Shown here piece after piece: positions 37,235 through 48,816 of a stretch of DNA of 64,000 nucleotides. The notes under the pieces were generated by a model. It saw only the letters and a list, made by a program, of their open reading frames with translations, ran no database searches and was not told the origin of the DNA. The stretch's first letter is position 1, and every line of letters begins with the position of its first letter. A program made the translations under genes and the position numbers. The DNA comes from Sphingomonadaceae bacterium (GTDB taxonomy: Bacteria > Pseudomonadota > Alphaproteobacteria > Sphingomonadales > Sphingomonadaceae), in contig JANWWL010000004.1 in assembly GCA_025056155.1 (NCBI GenBank), positions 496,001-560,000 of the forward strand, written 5' to 3'.

Positions 37235-39336
37235 CAGCGCACTGCCTCCGTCGCGAGCGTCGCCGACGTGGCTTCACCTCCCACCACGGCCAGCACCTCG
37301 ATGGCCCGCGCGTCGGGGATCTCGGTGAAGCCAAGGACGGGCAATCCCAGGCCGGCGCTGCGCAACAGCCGCCACAGCGCGCGGCGCGGGGCGGGCTGGG
37401 TGACCACGGCGACCGGATCGCCCGTCGCCAGCGCCGGCGCGGCAGCGTCCCGCACGGCTTCGACCACCCGGTTGCCGAGCGCCGGTTCGAAGGGGAAGGG
37501 CGCTCCAGGGGCCGCCCGGACGGCCTGGAGCAGCAACGCCTCGAGCTCGGGGGCCAGCGCGATCAGCTTCAGGGGCCGCTCGGGCTCGGCGATGGCGTTC
37601 ACCACGATTCCCCCCACCTCGGCGCGCACGGCCTCGACGAGTTCGGCGGGATCCTGGGTGCGCGCGGCGGCCTGCACGATGGCTGCGCCGATGCGTCGGA
37701 AGTCGCGCAGCGGCACCCCCTCTTCCAGCAGCGCGCGCAGCACCGCCGCCACGGTGGGCAGCGGCACGTGCTTGGGCCCCAGCTGCTGGGCCAGCTGGGG
37801 GGCCGCGTCGGCCAGCCGGTCGATCAGGGCTTGGGCTTCGTCGAGGCCGAACAGCAGGGCGGCGTGGGCCTTCAGGAGCTTGTGAAGGTGCGTGGCGATG
37901 ACGGTGGAAGGATCGACCACGGTGTAGCCGGCCGCCACCGCCCGCGCCTCGAGCGTGGGATCAATCCAGCGGGCGGGCAGCCCGAAGGCGGGATCCTTCG
38001 TCTCGCGGCCGGGCACCGGATCGGCGATGGCCTCGGCTTCCAGGGCCAGCAGGTCCTGGGGCCAGGCCTCGCCCTGGCCCACCCGTTCGCCCGCGATGGT
38101 GATCCGGTAGGCCTGAGGGGCCAGGGCCATCTCGTCGCGCACGCGCACCATCGGCAGCACGAAGCCCAGCTCGCGCGAGAGCTGGCGCCGCACGCCGGTG
38201 ATCCGGGCCATCAGCGGCGCACCCGCCGCCTCGTCCACCAGCGGGATGAGACCATAGCCGATCTCGAGGGTGACGGCCGCGGCCTCTCCCACCTCGGACC
38301 ACTCGATTCGCGGGCTTTCCGCTGGAGCGGTGAGCAACGGGTCGGGCTCGCGCCGGGCCGGGGTGCGCAACCGCCAGGCCACCACGCCCGCCACCACGGC
38401 CGCCGGCGCCAGCACCGCGCCTGGCATCGCGGGCAGCAGGGCCATGAGCCCCAGGATGACGGCGGCCGGCCACCAGGCCGCCGCGTGGCCGAACTGCGTG
38501 CGCACCTGCAGGTCGAGCCGACGGTCCTCGCTGGTGCGCGTGACGAGGGTGGCGGCGGCGATCGACAGCAGAAGGGCGGGGATCTGCGCCACCAGGGCGT
38601 CGCCCACGCTCAACACCAGGTAGAGGCCCGCCGCCTCGCGCGCGGACAGGCCGTGCATCCACGTTCCGATCACCAGCCCGCCCACGATGTTGATGAGGAG
38701 GATGAGGATGCCGGCCGCGGCGTCGCCCTTCACGAACTTCGATGCGCCGTCCATGGCGCCGTAGAAGTCCGCCTCGGTGGCCACCTCCTGCCGGCGGGCC
38801 TGGGCTTCGGCCGGGGTCAGCATGCCGGCGTTCAGGTCGGCGTCGATCGCCATCTGCTTGCCCGGCAGCGCATCGAGGGTGAAGCGGGCGGACACCTCGG
38901 ACACCCGCCCCGCCCCGCGCGCGATCACCATCAGGTTGATGATCATGAGGATGGCGAAGACGATGAGGCCCACGACGAAGTTGCCGCCGATCAGCACCTT
39001 GCCGAACGCCTCGATCACGCGGCCGGCGGCGTCGGTGCCGGTATGACCTTCCAGCAGCACCACCCGCGTGGAGGCGACGTTGAGGGCGAGCCGGAAAAGG
39101 GTGGCGAACAGGAGCACCGTGGGAAAGGCCGAGAAGTCGAGCGGGCGGCCGACGTGGAGGACGACCATCAGCATCACGAGGGCGAGCAGGATGTTGCCCA
39201 CGAAGAAGAGGTCGAGGAGCGGGGCCGGGATCGGCACCACCATGAGGACCATGACGGCGAGGATCGCCGCGGGCAGCAGCGCGGGCGCACCCCCGGCCAG
39301 CCAGGCGCGCCATCGTGCCGGAGACGCCACCGCCAT
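37234..39336 (-). CDS. flhA: Flagellar export gate protein FlhA
   Basis: A 700-residue component of the flagellar type III export gate. The N-terminal half has about eight membrane helices with the conserved FHIPEP-type cytoplasmic loop region (ARFTLDALPGKQMAIDADLNAG). The C-terminal half is the large cytosolic domain that docks chaperone-substrate complexes. I choose ATG 39336 since the protein then begins MAVASPARWRAWL and starts one base after the upstream gene's stop; a longer in-frame form would overlap it. It is coupled to fliA downstream. Confidence 0.95.
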   Translation of the reverse strand: MAVASPARWRAWLAGGAPALLPAAILAVMVLMVVPIPAPLLDLFFVGNILLALVMLMVVLHVGRPLDFSAFPTVLLFATLFRLALNVASTRVVLLEGHTGTDAAGRVIEAFGKVLIGGNFVVGLIVFAILMIINLMVIARGAGRVSEVSARFTLDALPGKQMAIDADLNAGMLTPAEAQARRQEVATEADFYGAMDGASKFVKGDAAAGILILLINIVGGLVIGTWMHGLSAREAAGLYLVLSVGDALVAQIPALLLSIAAATLVTRTSEDRRLDLQVRTQFGHAAAWWPAAVILGLMALLPAMPGAVLAPAAVVAGVVAWRLRTPARREPDPLLTAPAESPRIEWSEVGEAAAVTLEIGYGLIPLVDEAAGAPLMARITGVRRQLSRELGFVLPMVRVRDEMALAPQAYRITIAGERVGQGEAWPQDLLALEAEAIADPVPGRETKDPAFGLPARWIDPTLEARAVAAGYTVVDPSTVIATHLHKLLKAHAALLFGLDEAQALIDRLADAAPQLAQQLGPKHVPLPTVAAVLRALLEEGVPLRDFRRIGAAIVQAAARTQDPAELVEAVRAEVGGIVVNAIAEPERPLKLIALAPELEALLLQAVRAAPGAPFPFEPALGNRVVEAVRDAAAPALATGDPVAVVTQPAPRRALWRLLRSAGLGLPVLGFTEIPDARAIEVLAVVGGEATSATLATEAVR

Positions 39337-39337
39337 G

Positions 39338-40039
39338 TCAGCCGCCGAGCCCCGCCAGCAGCAGGCGCGCAAGGCGGCCCACGACGCCGGCGAGTGGCGC
39401 CTCCGCGTCAGCCGTCGTCCTCGAGGTTTGGGCCGTCGAGGCTGATGCGGCGCGTGCGGCGGCGGACGCCTCGGGCATCGCGCGACCGAGCCGCCGGGTG
39501 AGAAGCGCGTGGACTTCCGCCAACGTGCGGGGACCGTCGGCCCCGTGGAAGATCGCTCGGTTGGCCGCGGCCGCGGCCGGGAAGAGTTCGGCGGCCAAAC
39601 GCTCTGGGGTGCGGGCCAAGGCCGAAAGAAACCGCACGGCTCCGGCCGGCCCCAGGAAATGGGCGAGATAGAGGTCGGCTGCGTCGGCCGCTCGACCCAG
39701 CGCCCCTTCCAGCCGGTGCCGATTTTCGGTCATGAGCTCGGCGGCCATGAGACTCGCGACCAGGGGGTCGCGCCGGAGCTCGAGCGCTGCGGTTCGCGAC
39801 GGGGGCGCGATCCCGTGCCGGGCGCCGTGCCGGGCGAGGGTGGCAAGCCAGGTCGAATCGATGAACTGGAAGAGCCCGGTGGCCGACGAGGTGGCGGCCT
39901 TCGCGTCCGGGTCGAGCCCGGATTCCAGTCGGGCGGTGGCGAACAGCGTGGCGAAGTCGATGCCGGTGCGGGCCGCGGCCGCAGCGATCGCCGCACCCAC
40001 CCGCCCGGCGGCGGGAGAAAGGGTCACCTCCGTCGCCAT
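39338..40039 (-). CDS. Lytic transglycosylase-like protein in a flagellar operon
   Basis: A 233-residue protein with a lysozyme-like SLT fold: catalytic Glu in [14 protein letters not shown], followed by [22 protein letters not shown], typical of soluble lytic transglycosylases. The second half is Ala-rich, with a predicted amphipathic end. I see no strong signal peptide at the ATG 40039 start. Position directly before flhA suggests it opens peptidoglycan for rod or basal-body passage. An in-frame upstream extension to 40198 is low-complexity and rejected. Confidence 0.78.
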   Translation of the reverse strand: MATEVTLSPAAGRVGAAIAAAAARTGIDFATLFATARLESGLDPDAKAATSSATGLFQFIDSTWLATLARHGARHGIAPPSRTAALELRRDPLVASLMAAELMTENRHRLEGALGRAADAADLYLAHFLGPAGAVRFLSALARTPERLAAELFPAAAAANRAIFHGADGPRTLAEVHALLTRRLGRAMPEASAAARAASASTAQTSRTTADAEAPLAGVVGRLARLLLAGLGG

Positions 40040-40313
40040 CCCCGCTCCGATACCATCCCCGCTCCGACGCCCGCACCTCCCCGCAGGAGGGCGCAGGCCG
40101 CGTCGGCCCATCCATCGGGGCGACCGGCATCTGCGCCACCCGCCCCGCGGCCATGCACCCCGCGCCCCCATCGGCTCGCCCCGCGGGCCATGCAGCAAGC
40201 GTCGTGCCGGGGGGAGGCGGGGATGGTTCGAAAACGGATGTGTTCAACGTCGAAGTTGCGACATTCCCGCCCCGCCCCTTGACGCGACGCTCCGGCGGAC
40301 GGAGGGAAGAAAC

Positions 40314-40964
40314 ATGCGGTCCGACCTTCTCTCTGGCCTCCCGCCGGCGGTGGCCGGCCTCGTGCCCATCGTCATCGAGCAGTCCTCACGCGGCGAGCGG
40401 TCGTTCGACATCTTCTCGCGCCTGCTGCGCGAGCGGATAGTGTTCGTGAACGGCCCGATCGAGGACAACATGGCCGCGCTGGTGGTGGCCCAGCTGCTGT
40501 TCCTGGAGGCCGAGAACCCGAAGAAGGACGTCTTCATGTACATCAACTCGCCGGGCGGCATCGTGACGTCGGGCATGGCGATCCACGACACCATGCAATA
40601 CATCCGGCCCAAGGTCTCGACGGTGTGCGTAGGCCAGGCGGCCTCGATGGGGGCGTTCCTGCTGGCCGCGGGCGAGCCCGGCATGCGGATCGCCCTTCGG
40701 AACGCGCGGATCATGATCCATCAACCGTCGGGCGGCGCCCAGGGGCAGGCCACCGACATCGAGATCCAGGCCCGCGAGATCCTGCGCATCCGGGCACGTA
40801 TGAACGAACTCCTGGCCCAGTACACGGGCCAGCCCCTCAAGGTCATCGAGGACGCGGTTGAGCGCGACAAGTTCCTCGACGCCGAGGAGGCCAAGGCCTT
40901 CGGGCTGATCGACCAGGTCATGGACAAGCGGCCGCAGCCGGTCGAGGAGAGCAAGGCGGCCTGA
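40314..40964 (+). CDS. clpP: ATP-dependent Clp protease proteolytic subunit
   Basis: A 216-residue serine protease. The triad is Ser111 (GQAASMGAF), His136 (MIHQPSGG) and Asp185, at the same numbering as the E. coli precursor. It forms a tetradecamer that degrades proteins unfolded by ClpX or ClpA. A ribosome binding site (GGAGGGAAG) precedes the ATG. clpX follows on the same strand after 167 bases containing a hairpin. Confidence 0.97.
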   Translation: MRSDLLSGLPPAVAGLVPIVIEQSSRGERSFDIFSRLLRERIVFVNGPIEDNMAALVVAQLLFLEAENPKKDVFMYINSPGGIVTSGMAIHDTMQYIRPKVSTVCVGQAASMGAFLLAAGEPGMRIALRNARIMIHQPSGGAQGQATDIEIQAREILRIRARMNELLAQYTGQPLKVIEDAVERDKFLDAEEAKAFGLIDQVMDKRPQPVEESKAA

Positions 40965-40989
40965 GCGCCGTGCCGACCCCCGACCTCCG

Positions 40990-41011
40990 GTGCGTCTTGA
41001 CGCGGACGCAC
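40990..41011 (+). terminator. Hairpin between clpP and clpX
   Basis: A 7-bp perfect stem GTGCGTC/GACGCAC with an eight-base loop, flanked by CCCCC (40977-40981) and GGGGG (41017-41021) that can extend the structure. It may be a partial terminator or processing site separating the two transcripts. There is no T-run. Confidence 0.4.
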
Positions 41012-41082
41012 GGCTTGGGGGCCGGGGCCCGAGCGCCGCATCGGGCCATGGACCTGGCTTGCCCCACGCGGGGCCGGTGGCC

Positions 41083-41110
41083 TTGCGGATCGGAGACCGG
41101 GCGCTAACAT
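41083..41110 (+). promoter_or_regulatory. Candidate clpX promoter
   Basis: TTGCGG (41083-41088) and TAACAT (41105-41110) are spaced 16 bases apart and end 22 bases before the clpX start. This would give clpX its own promoter in addition to any read-through from clpP. Confidence 0.35.
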
Positions 41111-41131
41111 GGGGCCAGCGAAAGGGCGACG

Positions 41132-42382
41132 ATGACGAAATCGAACGGCGGCGACGGCAAGAACACCCTCTACTGCTCCTTCTGCGGCAAGAGCCAGCAC
41201 GAGGTGAAGAAGCTCATCGCCGGCCCTACGGTGTTCATTTGTGACGAATGCGTCGAGCTCTGCAACGACATCATCCGCGAGGAGACGAAGTCCACCCTCA
41301 CCAAGAGCCGTGACGGGGTGCCGACGCCACGCGAGATCTGCGCGGTGCTCGACGATTACGTGATCGGCCAGGATCTGGCGAAGCGGGTGCTGTCGGTTGC
41401 CGTCCACAACCACTACAAGCGCCTGGCCCACGGCGCCAAGGGTTCGGACGTGGAGCTCGCCAAGTCGAACATCTTGCTTGTGGGGCCCACCGGTTGCGGG
41501 AAGACGCTGCTTGCGCAGACCCTGGCGCGCATCCTCGACGTGCCCTTCACCATGGCCGACGCCACCACGCTGACCGAGGCGGGCTACGTGGGCGAGGATG
41601 TCGAGAACATCATCCTGAAGCTGCTCCAGGCTTCGGACTACAACGTGGAGCGCGCCCAGCGCGGGATCGTGTACATCGACGAGATCGACAAGATTTCGCG
41701 GAAGTCGGACAACCCGTCGATCACGCGCGACGTCTCGGGCGAAGGCGTGCAGCAGGCCCTCCTCAAGATCATGGAGGGAACGACGGCCAGCGTGCCCCCG
41801 CAGGGCGGGCGCAAGCACCCGCAGCAGGAATTCCTGCAGGTGGATACCACCAACATCCTGTTCATCTGCGGCGGCGCCTTCGCGGGACTGGAACGCATCA
41901 TCTCGGATCGGCTGCAGGGCAAGTCGATCGGCTTCGGCGCGCACGTGGCCCCGCCCGACGAGCGCCGCGTGGGCGAGATCCTGCGCGCCTGCGAGCCGGA
42001 GGACCTGCTGCGCTTCGGCCTGATCCCCGAGTTCGTGGGCCGTCTGCCCGTGATCGCGACGCTCGAGGACCTGGACGAGCGCGCGCTGATGCGCATCCTG
42101 ACCGAACCCAAGAACGCCCTGTGCAAGCAATACGCGAAGCTGTTCGAAATGGAGGGCGTGCGCCTGAAGTTCACCGACGATGCGCTGGCCGCCATCGCGA
42201 AGCGGGCGATCGAGCGCAAGACCGGCGCGCGCGGCCTGCGCTCCATCATGGAGTCGATCCTGCTCGACACCATGTTCGAACTGCCGAGTCTCGATTCGGT
42301 GGAGGAGGTGGTGGTCGACGCCGACGTCGTGGCCGGCCGGAAGCCGCCGGTGCAGATCCTGCGCGCCGAGAAGGCCGCCTGA
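41132..42382 (+). CDS. clpX: ATP-dependent Clp protease ATP-binding subunit ClpX
   Basis: A 416-residue AAA+ unfoldase. The N-terminal zinc-binding domain has four cysteines (Cys15, 18, 37, 40). Walker A is GPTGCGKT (118-125), Walker B ends in YIDEIDK, and the pore and ClpP-binding loops lie in the expected places. It unfolds tagged substrates and feeds them to ClpP. Length and order after clpP are normal. Confidence 0.97.
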   Translation: MTKSNGGDGKNTLYCSFCGKSQHEVKKLIAGPTVFICDECVELCNDIIREETKSTLTKSRDGVPTPREICAVLDDYVIGQDLAKRVLSVAVHNHYKRLAHGAKGSDVELAKSNILLVGPTGCGKTLLAQTLARILDVPFTMADATTLTEAGYVGEDVENIILKLLQASDYNVERAQRGIVYIDEIDKISRKSDNPSITRDVSGEGVQQALLKIMEGTTASVPPQGGRKHPQQEFLQVDTTNILFICGGAFAGLERIISDRLQGKSIGFGAHVAPPDERRVGEILRACEPEDLLRFGLIPEFVGRLPVIATLEDLDERALMRILTEPKNALCKQYAKLFEMEGVRLKFTDDALAAIAKRAIERKTGARGLRSIMESILLDTMFELPSLDSVEEVVVDADVVAGRKPPVQILRAEKAA

Positions 42383-42694
42383 CCCTCCGCCGGCCGGCCG
42401 GCGACGCCGGCCCCCTGCGGAGTGGCGGGATGCGGGGGGTAGCGAGCCATGCGGGGTGGCGATAACAGGCCGGATCCCTGCCGGGGCGGCTGCCCGGCCG
42501 ATGGGTCGGCTTGGGTTGGCCCCTCTCGGGTTGACCCCTCACGACGTCGGGCCGCCAGGGTCGGCCGTCTTGCCGCGCCACGGCGACGCGGCGGCCACCA
42601 CGATGCGGGACTGATGGGACGGCCCAGCTTCGCGCACGCGGCGCGGCTGCAGCCTCGACGTGATCCGGGCCGGGCTCTGCCTGGGTCGACGAGG
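42383..42694. other. Spacer between convergent clpX and DUF389 gene
   Basis: 312 GC-rich bases. A short CCGGC/GCCGG-rich repeat lies just after clpX, but I see no hairpin with a T-run and no credible gene. Confidence 0.45.
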
Positions 42695-44221
42695 TCAGAG
42701 GTCCAGCCGCACCACCGCGACGCGGCGGCTGGCCCGGCCGGCGGCCAGCTCGGCGGCCCGAGCGTCGGGCCCTGTAGCCGCGGCGATGGCCTTGGTCTTA
42801 ATCCACGAGGCCGCAAGGAGCTCGGCTGCGGTCTGAGCCCTGAGGAGCGCGAGCTCGGCCGGTTCATCGCTCGCGCGACGGCCTTCGATCGTGGCCTCCG
42901 GGATCCGCCAGCGGGCGAGCGCCCAGCCCACCAGGCCCACCACCTCCCGGTCCGCGATCGCGGCCGAGCCGTCGGCGAACGGGATGGGGGGAAGCGGGGC
43001 GGGGGCCGGCACCAGCTGCAGGTCCCAGCCTGGGAAACGCCGCCGGGCCCGCTCCTCGAGCGCGCGAAGGCCCCGAAGGCCGACCGGCGTGTCCTGCCGG
43101 ACGCGCGCGATTGCGCGCCGCCGCTCGGCATCGACGGTGACGTCGAGCGGCGGCACGCCCGCCAGCACGGCCAGCAGGTCGCGCACCAGGGCGGCGTCAC
43201 CGCTCGCCGGCCGCGGATCCGACGCGGCGCGACGCAAGGACGGCTCGTCGGCCGCCACCACCTGCCGCAGGCGCACCGCCACCGGCCGGTCGGTGGCCTG
43301 GGCCATGGCCTGGGCGACACGGGCCTCCGCCCCCTCGACATAGGCCGGGACGATCACGATCGCGTGGTAGGTGGGCAGGCGGGCGGCGAAATCGGGGTCC
43401 AAGGCCTCGATCCGGGCCTCCGGCCCCATGGCCGCCAGGATCTCCTCGCGCACCTTGCGGGTCGTCAGCGTCTCCCATGCGATTTCGCGCAGCGAAACGG
43501 CCAAGGGCACGGCGAGGGCGGCGAACACCGCCAGCATCGCCCAGCCCTGACGGCGGGTCTGTTCGCGCGAGAGGTGGGCGCCGAACCCGAAGACCCGCGC
43601 CATCACCGCGGCCGACAGCGCGATGGCCACGAAGTTGGTGACGAACAGGGCCAACGCCCCCCGGAACACGGGGCCGTCGCCCGTCGCCAGGCCGAAGCCC
43701 ACGACCGCGAGCGGCGGCATGAGCGCGGTGGCGATCGCCACGCCCACGATCGTTTCGCCCCGGCCGCGGATGGTGGCATAGCCACCCGCGAGCGCCGAGA
43801 ACACCGCGACCAGCAGGTCGAAGAGGTTGGGGCGCGTGCGGGCCAGGATTTCGCCGGTGCGGTCGGTCAAGGGCGAGAGGAACACGATGAGGGCCGAGAA
43901 GACGACGGCGAGTGCCGCCCCTGCGGCGAGCGTGCCCAGGCTGCGGCGGACGCCCGCCCAGTCGGCGATCGCGACTGCGAAACCCAGGCCGATGATGGGC
44001 CCCATCAGGGGCGAGACGAGCATGGCCCCGATGATGACGGCGGGCGAGGACAGCAGCAGGCCCAGGATGGCGATCCCGGCCGACATCAGCACCATGAACG
44101 CATAGCGGCCCGTGAGCGACGCTTCGGCTTCGATGCGGGCGAGGAGGGCCACCCGGTCGATCCCGTCGCTCGAGCTCGTTCGCTTGAGTGAGGCAAAGAA
44201 CCGCTCGCGGGCCCCTCCCAC
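42695..44221 (-). CDS. DUF389-family membrane protein with OmpA-like C-terminal domain
   Basis: A protein of about 508 residues. The first 250 residues form a DUF389 membrane domain ([36 protein letters not shown]), with about six helices. The last 120 or so residues look OmpA-like: [11 protein letters not shown], then [10 protein letters not shown], and finally [11 protein letters not shown]. If so, this links an inner-membrane DUF389 protein to peptidoglycan. I place the start at GTG 44221, since the frame runs open into the neighbouring gene and upstream residues are low-complexity; the start is uncertain. Function is unknown. Confidence 0.72.
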   Translation of the reverse strand: MGGARERFFASLKRTSSSDGIDRVALLARIEAEASLTGRYAFMVLMSAGIAILGLLLSSPAVIIGAMLVSPLMGPIIGLGFAVAIADWAGVRRSLGTLAAGAALAVVFSALIVFLSPLTDRTGEILARTRPNLFDLLVAVFSALAGGYATIRGRGETIVGVAIATALMPPLAVVGFGLATGDGPVFRGALALFVTNFVAIALSAAVMARVFGFGAHLSREQTRRQGWAMLAVFAALAVPLAVSLREIAWETLTTRKVREEILAAMGPEARIEALDPDFAARLPTYHAIVIVPAYVEGAEARVAQAMAQATDRPVAVRLRQVVAADEPSLRRAASDPRPASGDAALVRDLLAVLAGVPPLDVTVDAERRRAIARVRQDTPVGLRGLRALEERARRRFPGWDLQLVPAPAPLPPIPFADGSAAIADREVVGLVGWALARWRIPEATIEGRRASDEPAELALLRAQTAAELLAASWIKTKAIAAATGPDARAAELAAGRASRRVAVVRLDL

Positions 44222-44280
44222 GGCCGCGCCAGCGCTTCCGGCATCCGACGGCGCCGTAAGCGGAGCTGCCGAGTGCCGCG

Positions 44281-45579
44281 TCAGGGTTCGCAATCCTGAG
44301 GCTGGGCCTTGCGTCCCAGGGCGCGGCCGATGCCTCGGCCGAGCGCGCCGCCCAGCGCCCCACCCACGCCGGCCGACACGTCCTCGACTGCGGACGGCTG
44401 GCACTTCGGGCGGCCCGACGGGCTGGCGGCCGCCACGTCCATGCCCGCCAGGGCCCCCGCGCGGCCGGCGAAGCGCACCTTGACGGCCCATTCCTGAACC
44501 CAGGGGATCCGGGGATCTTCAGGGCGGGGGGGATGGATGATGTTCACCTCCGGGCCGTGCGCCACCACGCTCACCAGCCCGCCCTGGGTCGCGACGATCG
44601 CTTCCTTCGGCACGGTGCACGTCGTCTGGGCCGGCGGCAACAGCGTCCGGCGGGCCACCTGCCGGGCCGCCTCGGCCGGCGCCACATGGTCACCCAGCGC
44701 CGAGAAGAAGGTCTGCACCTCCGAGGACGACCAGTAGACCATCGTGAGGTCCTCGCGGCCCGAGCCGCTGCCACCCACCAACTGGGCGAAATGGCCCGTC
44801 GTTCCGGGCACGGCGTTCCAATCGAGGCGCAGCGCCCCGGTCGGCAGGCGGGTCTGACGCAGGTCGAGCGGGGCCATCCAGTCCTGCGTCAATTCGAAGG
44901 CGATGTCAGGGATGTAGGTGCCCGTCACGCGATGCGCGCCCACGAGCGAGGCACCGGCCGGGATCTCGCGCCGGCCCTCGCGCGTCTCGTTGGGCCAGTG
45001 GCCGGTCGTGGGCCAGCGGTCGGGCGAGGGCGGACGGGCGATCCGGACGCGTTCGCCCACGAACAGGTTCGGCGGGATCTGGCCTTCGGCCACCTTCGTG
45101 AAGTCGATGACGACGGGCTGACCCGGCCGCGCCGTCTCGCCGCAGCCCCAGAACAGCAGGAGCCGGCCCTTCGGCCGCTCGAAGTCCTCGGGCTCGGACA
45201 CGGGTCCCGCGGGAGGCGGCGGCCGGTCGCGCTTCGGCGTCACCAGGGGCAGGCTCGCCCCCATGCGCATCGCGGGCGGGATGGCGTGGGCGGCCTCGGG
45301 CCGACCCTGGGGCAGCCGGCGGGAGCCAAGGTCCAGGGCAAGGGTGCGGACCACCCCGCCGCCCCGGCCCGAGGCCAGGCGCATCAGCTGGCGGGTGTCC
45401 GGCGTGCCCGCCAGGCCGAAGCCAGACTGGGTGACCGCCGTCATCCAATAGACCGTGTCGGGGGGCACGACCTTCTGGGCGGGCGGCGCGGGCTGGGAGC
45501 GGGGCTTGCGGCTCTGGGCCGAGGCCGCCGTCGCGGCCAGGCCCAGCGCCAGGAGCCCGGCGGCCATGGTTCGGCGCAT
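44281..45579 (-). CDS. Exported protein of unknown function
   Basis: A 432-residue protein with a clear signal peptide (MRRTMAAGLLALGLAATAASAQ) and a Pro-rich linker. Notable segments are FERPKGRLLLFWGCGE, GHWPNET and, near the middle, a beta-rich domain. The C-terminus is glycine-rich (VGGALGGALGRGIGRALG) and could insert in or lie along a membrane. I recall similar conserved proteins of unknown function in sphingomonads, but no function. It lies between the DUF389 gene and thiC on the same strand. Confidence 0.7.
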   Translation of the reverse strand: MRRTMAAGLLALGLAATAASAQSRKPRSQPAPPAQKVVPPDTVYWMTAVTQSGFGLAGTPDTRQLMRLASGRGGGVVRTLALDLGSRRLPQGRPEAAHAIPPAMRMGASLPLVTPKRDRPPPPAGPVSEPEDFERPKGRLLLFWGCGETARPGQPVVIDFTKVAEGQIPPNLFVGERVRIARPPSPDRWPTTGHWPNETREGRREIPAGASLVGAHRVTGTYIPDIAFELTQDWMAPLDLRQTRLPTGALRLDWNAVPGTTGHFAQLVGGSGSGREDLTMVYWSSSEVQTFFSALGDHVAPAEAARQVARRTLLPPAQTTCTVPKEAIVATQGGLVSVVAHGPEVNIIHPPRPEDPRIPWVQEWAVKVRFAGRAGALAGMDVAAASPSGRPKCQPSAVEDVSAGVGGALGGALGRGIGRALGRKAQPQDCEP

Positions 45580-45647
45580 CGCTCGCCCTCCCTTCCCGCG
45601 GCTCTAGCCCGGTCAGGAAGGGCCGGCAAGGCCGGGCGTCTGGCGCG

Positions 45648-47679
<2,032 letters not shown>

Positions 47680-47764
47680 ATGCCCCCAGCATACACCTTT
47701 TGTCGGCCCTGGTGGGGAAAAGGTGCCGCGTCGTGGTGGTGCGCTGCCGGCCGCGGGCACGCTG

Positions 47765-47773
47765 TGCTAAGAT
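47765..47773 (+). promoter_or_regulatory. Extended -10 promoter element before the PIMT-like gene
   Basis: TGC-TAAGAT matches an extended -10 (TGn plus TAAGAT). No good -35 is seen 17 bases upstream, as expected for extended -10 promoters. It ends 30 bases before the start codon. Confidence 0.45.
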
Positions 47774-47803
47774 GGACCGGGTTCATCGCGCAGCGCACTG
47801 GCC

Positions 47804-48457
47804 ATGGATTACGAATTGGCGCGGCACAACATGATCGAACAGCAGATCCGCCCCTGGGAGGTGTTGGACCAGCGGGTGCTCGATCTGCTCACGCGCGTCA
47901 AGCGCGAGGATTACGTACCACCGGTTTACCGCTCGCTCGCCTTCGTGGACATGGAGATCCCGCTCGGTCACGGCGAGGCCATGTGGCAGCCCAAGGTCGA
48001 GGCCCGTGTGCTGCAGGCCCTGGCGGTCGAGCGCAGCGAGCGCGTGCTGGAAGTGGGCACGGGCAGCGGCTATTTCACCGCCCTGCTGGCTGCGCTCGCG
48101 CAACAAGTGGTGAGCGTCGAATACCATGCCGACCTCAAGCAGGCGGCGGAGGCCAAGCTCAAGGCACACGGTTATGCCAACGTGACGGTGAAACTGGGCG
48201 ATGCCGCCCGCGATTGGGCGGAGGATGGTCGTTTCGACGTGATCGTGCTGACCGGCTCCACCCCCGTGCTGCCCGAGGCCTTCTTCACCCGGCTCAATCC
48301 GGGCGGACGACTGTTTGCGGTGGTGGGCGAGCCGCCGGTGATGCAGGCCCGGCTCGTCACCCTCGTCGAGGGCCAGGCCCGGCGCACCGAGGTGTTGTTC
48401 GAGACCCTGCTCAAGCCGCTGGTGAACGCGCTGCAGCCCGAGCGCTTCGTGTTCTGA
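47804..48457 (+). CDS. Protein-L-isoaspartate O-methyltransferase-like protein
   Basis: A 217-residue SAM-dependent methyltransferase (SAM loop VLEVGTGSGYFTALLA). It is of the PIMT family, which repairs isoaspartyl residues. The usual active-site serine in the GQTISQP-type motif is replaced by Trp61 (GHGEAMWQP), a difference shared, as I recall, by a betaproteobacterial subgroup next to rhodanese and tolC genes. Classical repair activity is therefore uncertain. It lies just upstream of the rhodanese gene (23-base gap). Confidence 0.85.
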   Translation: MDYELARHNMIEQQIRPWEVLDQRVLDLLTRVKREDYVPPVYRSLAFVDMEIPLGHGEAMWQPKVEARVLQALAVERSERVLEVGTGSGYFTALLAALAQQVVSVEYHADLKQAAEAKLKAHGYANVTVKLGDAARDWAEDGRFDVIVLTGSTPVLPEAFFTRLNPGGRLFAVVGEPPVMQARLVTLVEGQARRTEVLFETLLKPLVNALQPERFVF

Positions 48458-48480
48458 GATCGTCTGAAGCCGCCGAGCCG

Positions 48481-48804
48481 ATGCAGCACATCCGACCGGC
48501 GCAGCTTGCCGACTGGCTCCAGCGCGACGTGGACGAGCGGCCGTTGCTGCTGGACGTGCGCGAACCCTGGGAATATGCACGCTGCCACATCGCCGGCGCC
48601 GTCCTCATGCCCATGCACACCCTGCCGGCGCGCCTGCACGAGCTGCCGCGCGAGCGCGACATCGTGGTCATCTGCCACCATGGGGTGCGCAGCTTCTATG
48701 CCGGCCGGCTGCTGGAGCTCAACGGCTTTGCGCGGGTGATCAACTTGAGCGGTGGGGTGGACGCCTGGGCTAGGGAGGTGGACCCGACCATGCCGACTTA
48801 TTAG
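48481..48804 (+). CDS. Rhodanese-like domain protein
   Basis: A 107-residue single-domain rhodanese. The catalytic Cys65 lies in the loop CHHGVRS, of the six-residue loop length typical of sulfurtransferases (not the longer phosphatase loop), and LLLDVREPWEYA marks the fold's start. It has no signal peptide, so it is cytoplasmic. The gene is 12 bases before tolC, making a PIMT-like/rhodanese/tolC run. Confidence 0.9.
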   Translation: MQHIRPAQLADWLQRDVDERPLLLDVREPWEYARCHIAGAVLMPMHTLPARLHELPRERDIVVICHHGVRSFYAGRLLELNGFARVINLSGGVDAWAREVDPTMPTY

Positions 48805-48816
48805 GAGGACCGCGCC

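Noticed and set aside
37225-39501. A 758-codon open frame on the plus strand
   Set aside because: It is antisense to flhA, rich in His, Gly, Arg and Asp, and has no recognisable domain. It is a shadow created by high GC content.
42695-44491. Longer DUF389 protein starting at 44491
   Set aside because: It would overlap the upstream exported-protein gene by about 210 bases, and the added residues are Arg/Gly/Pro-rich with no family resemblance.
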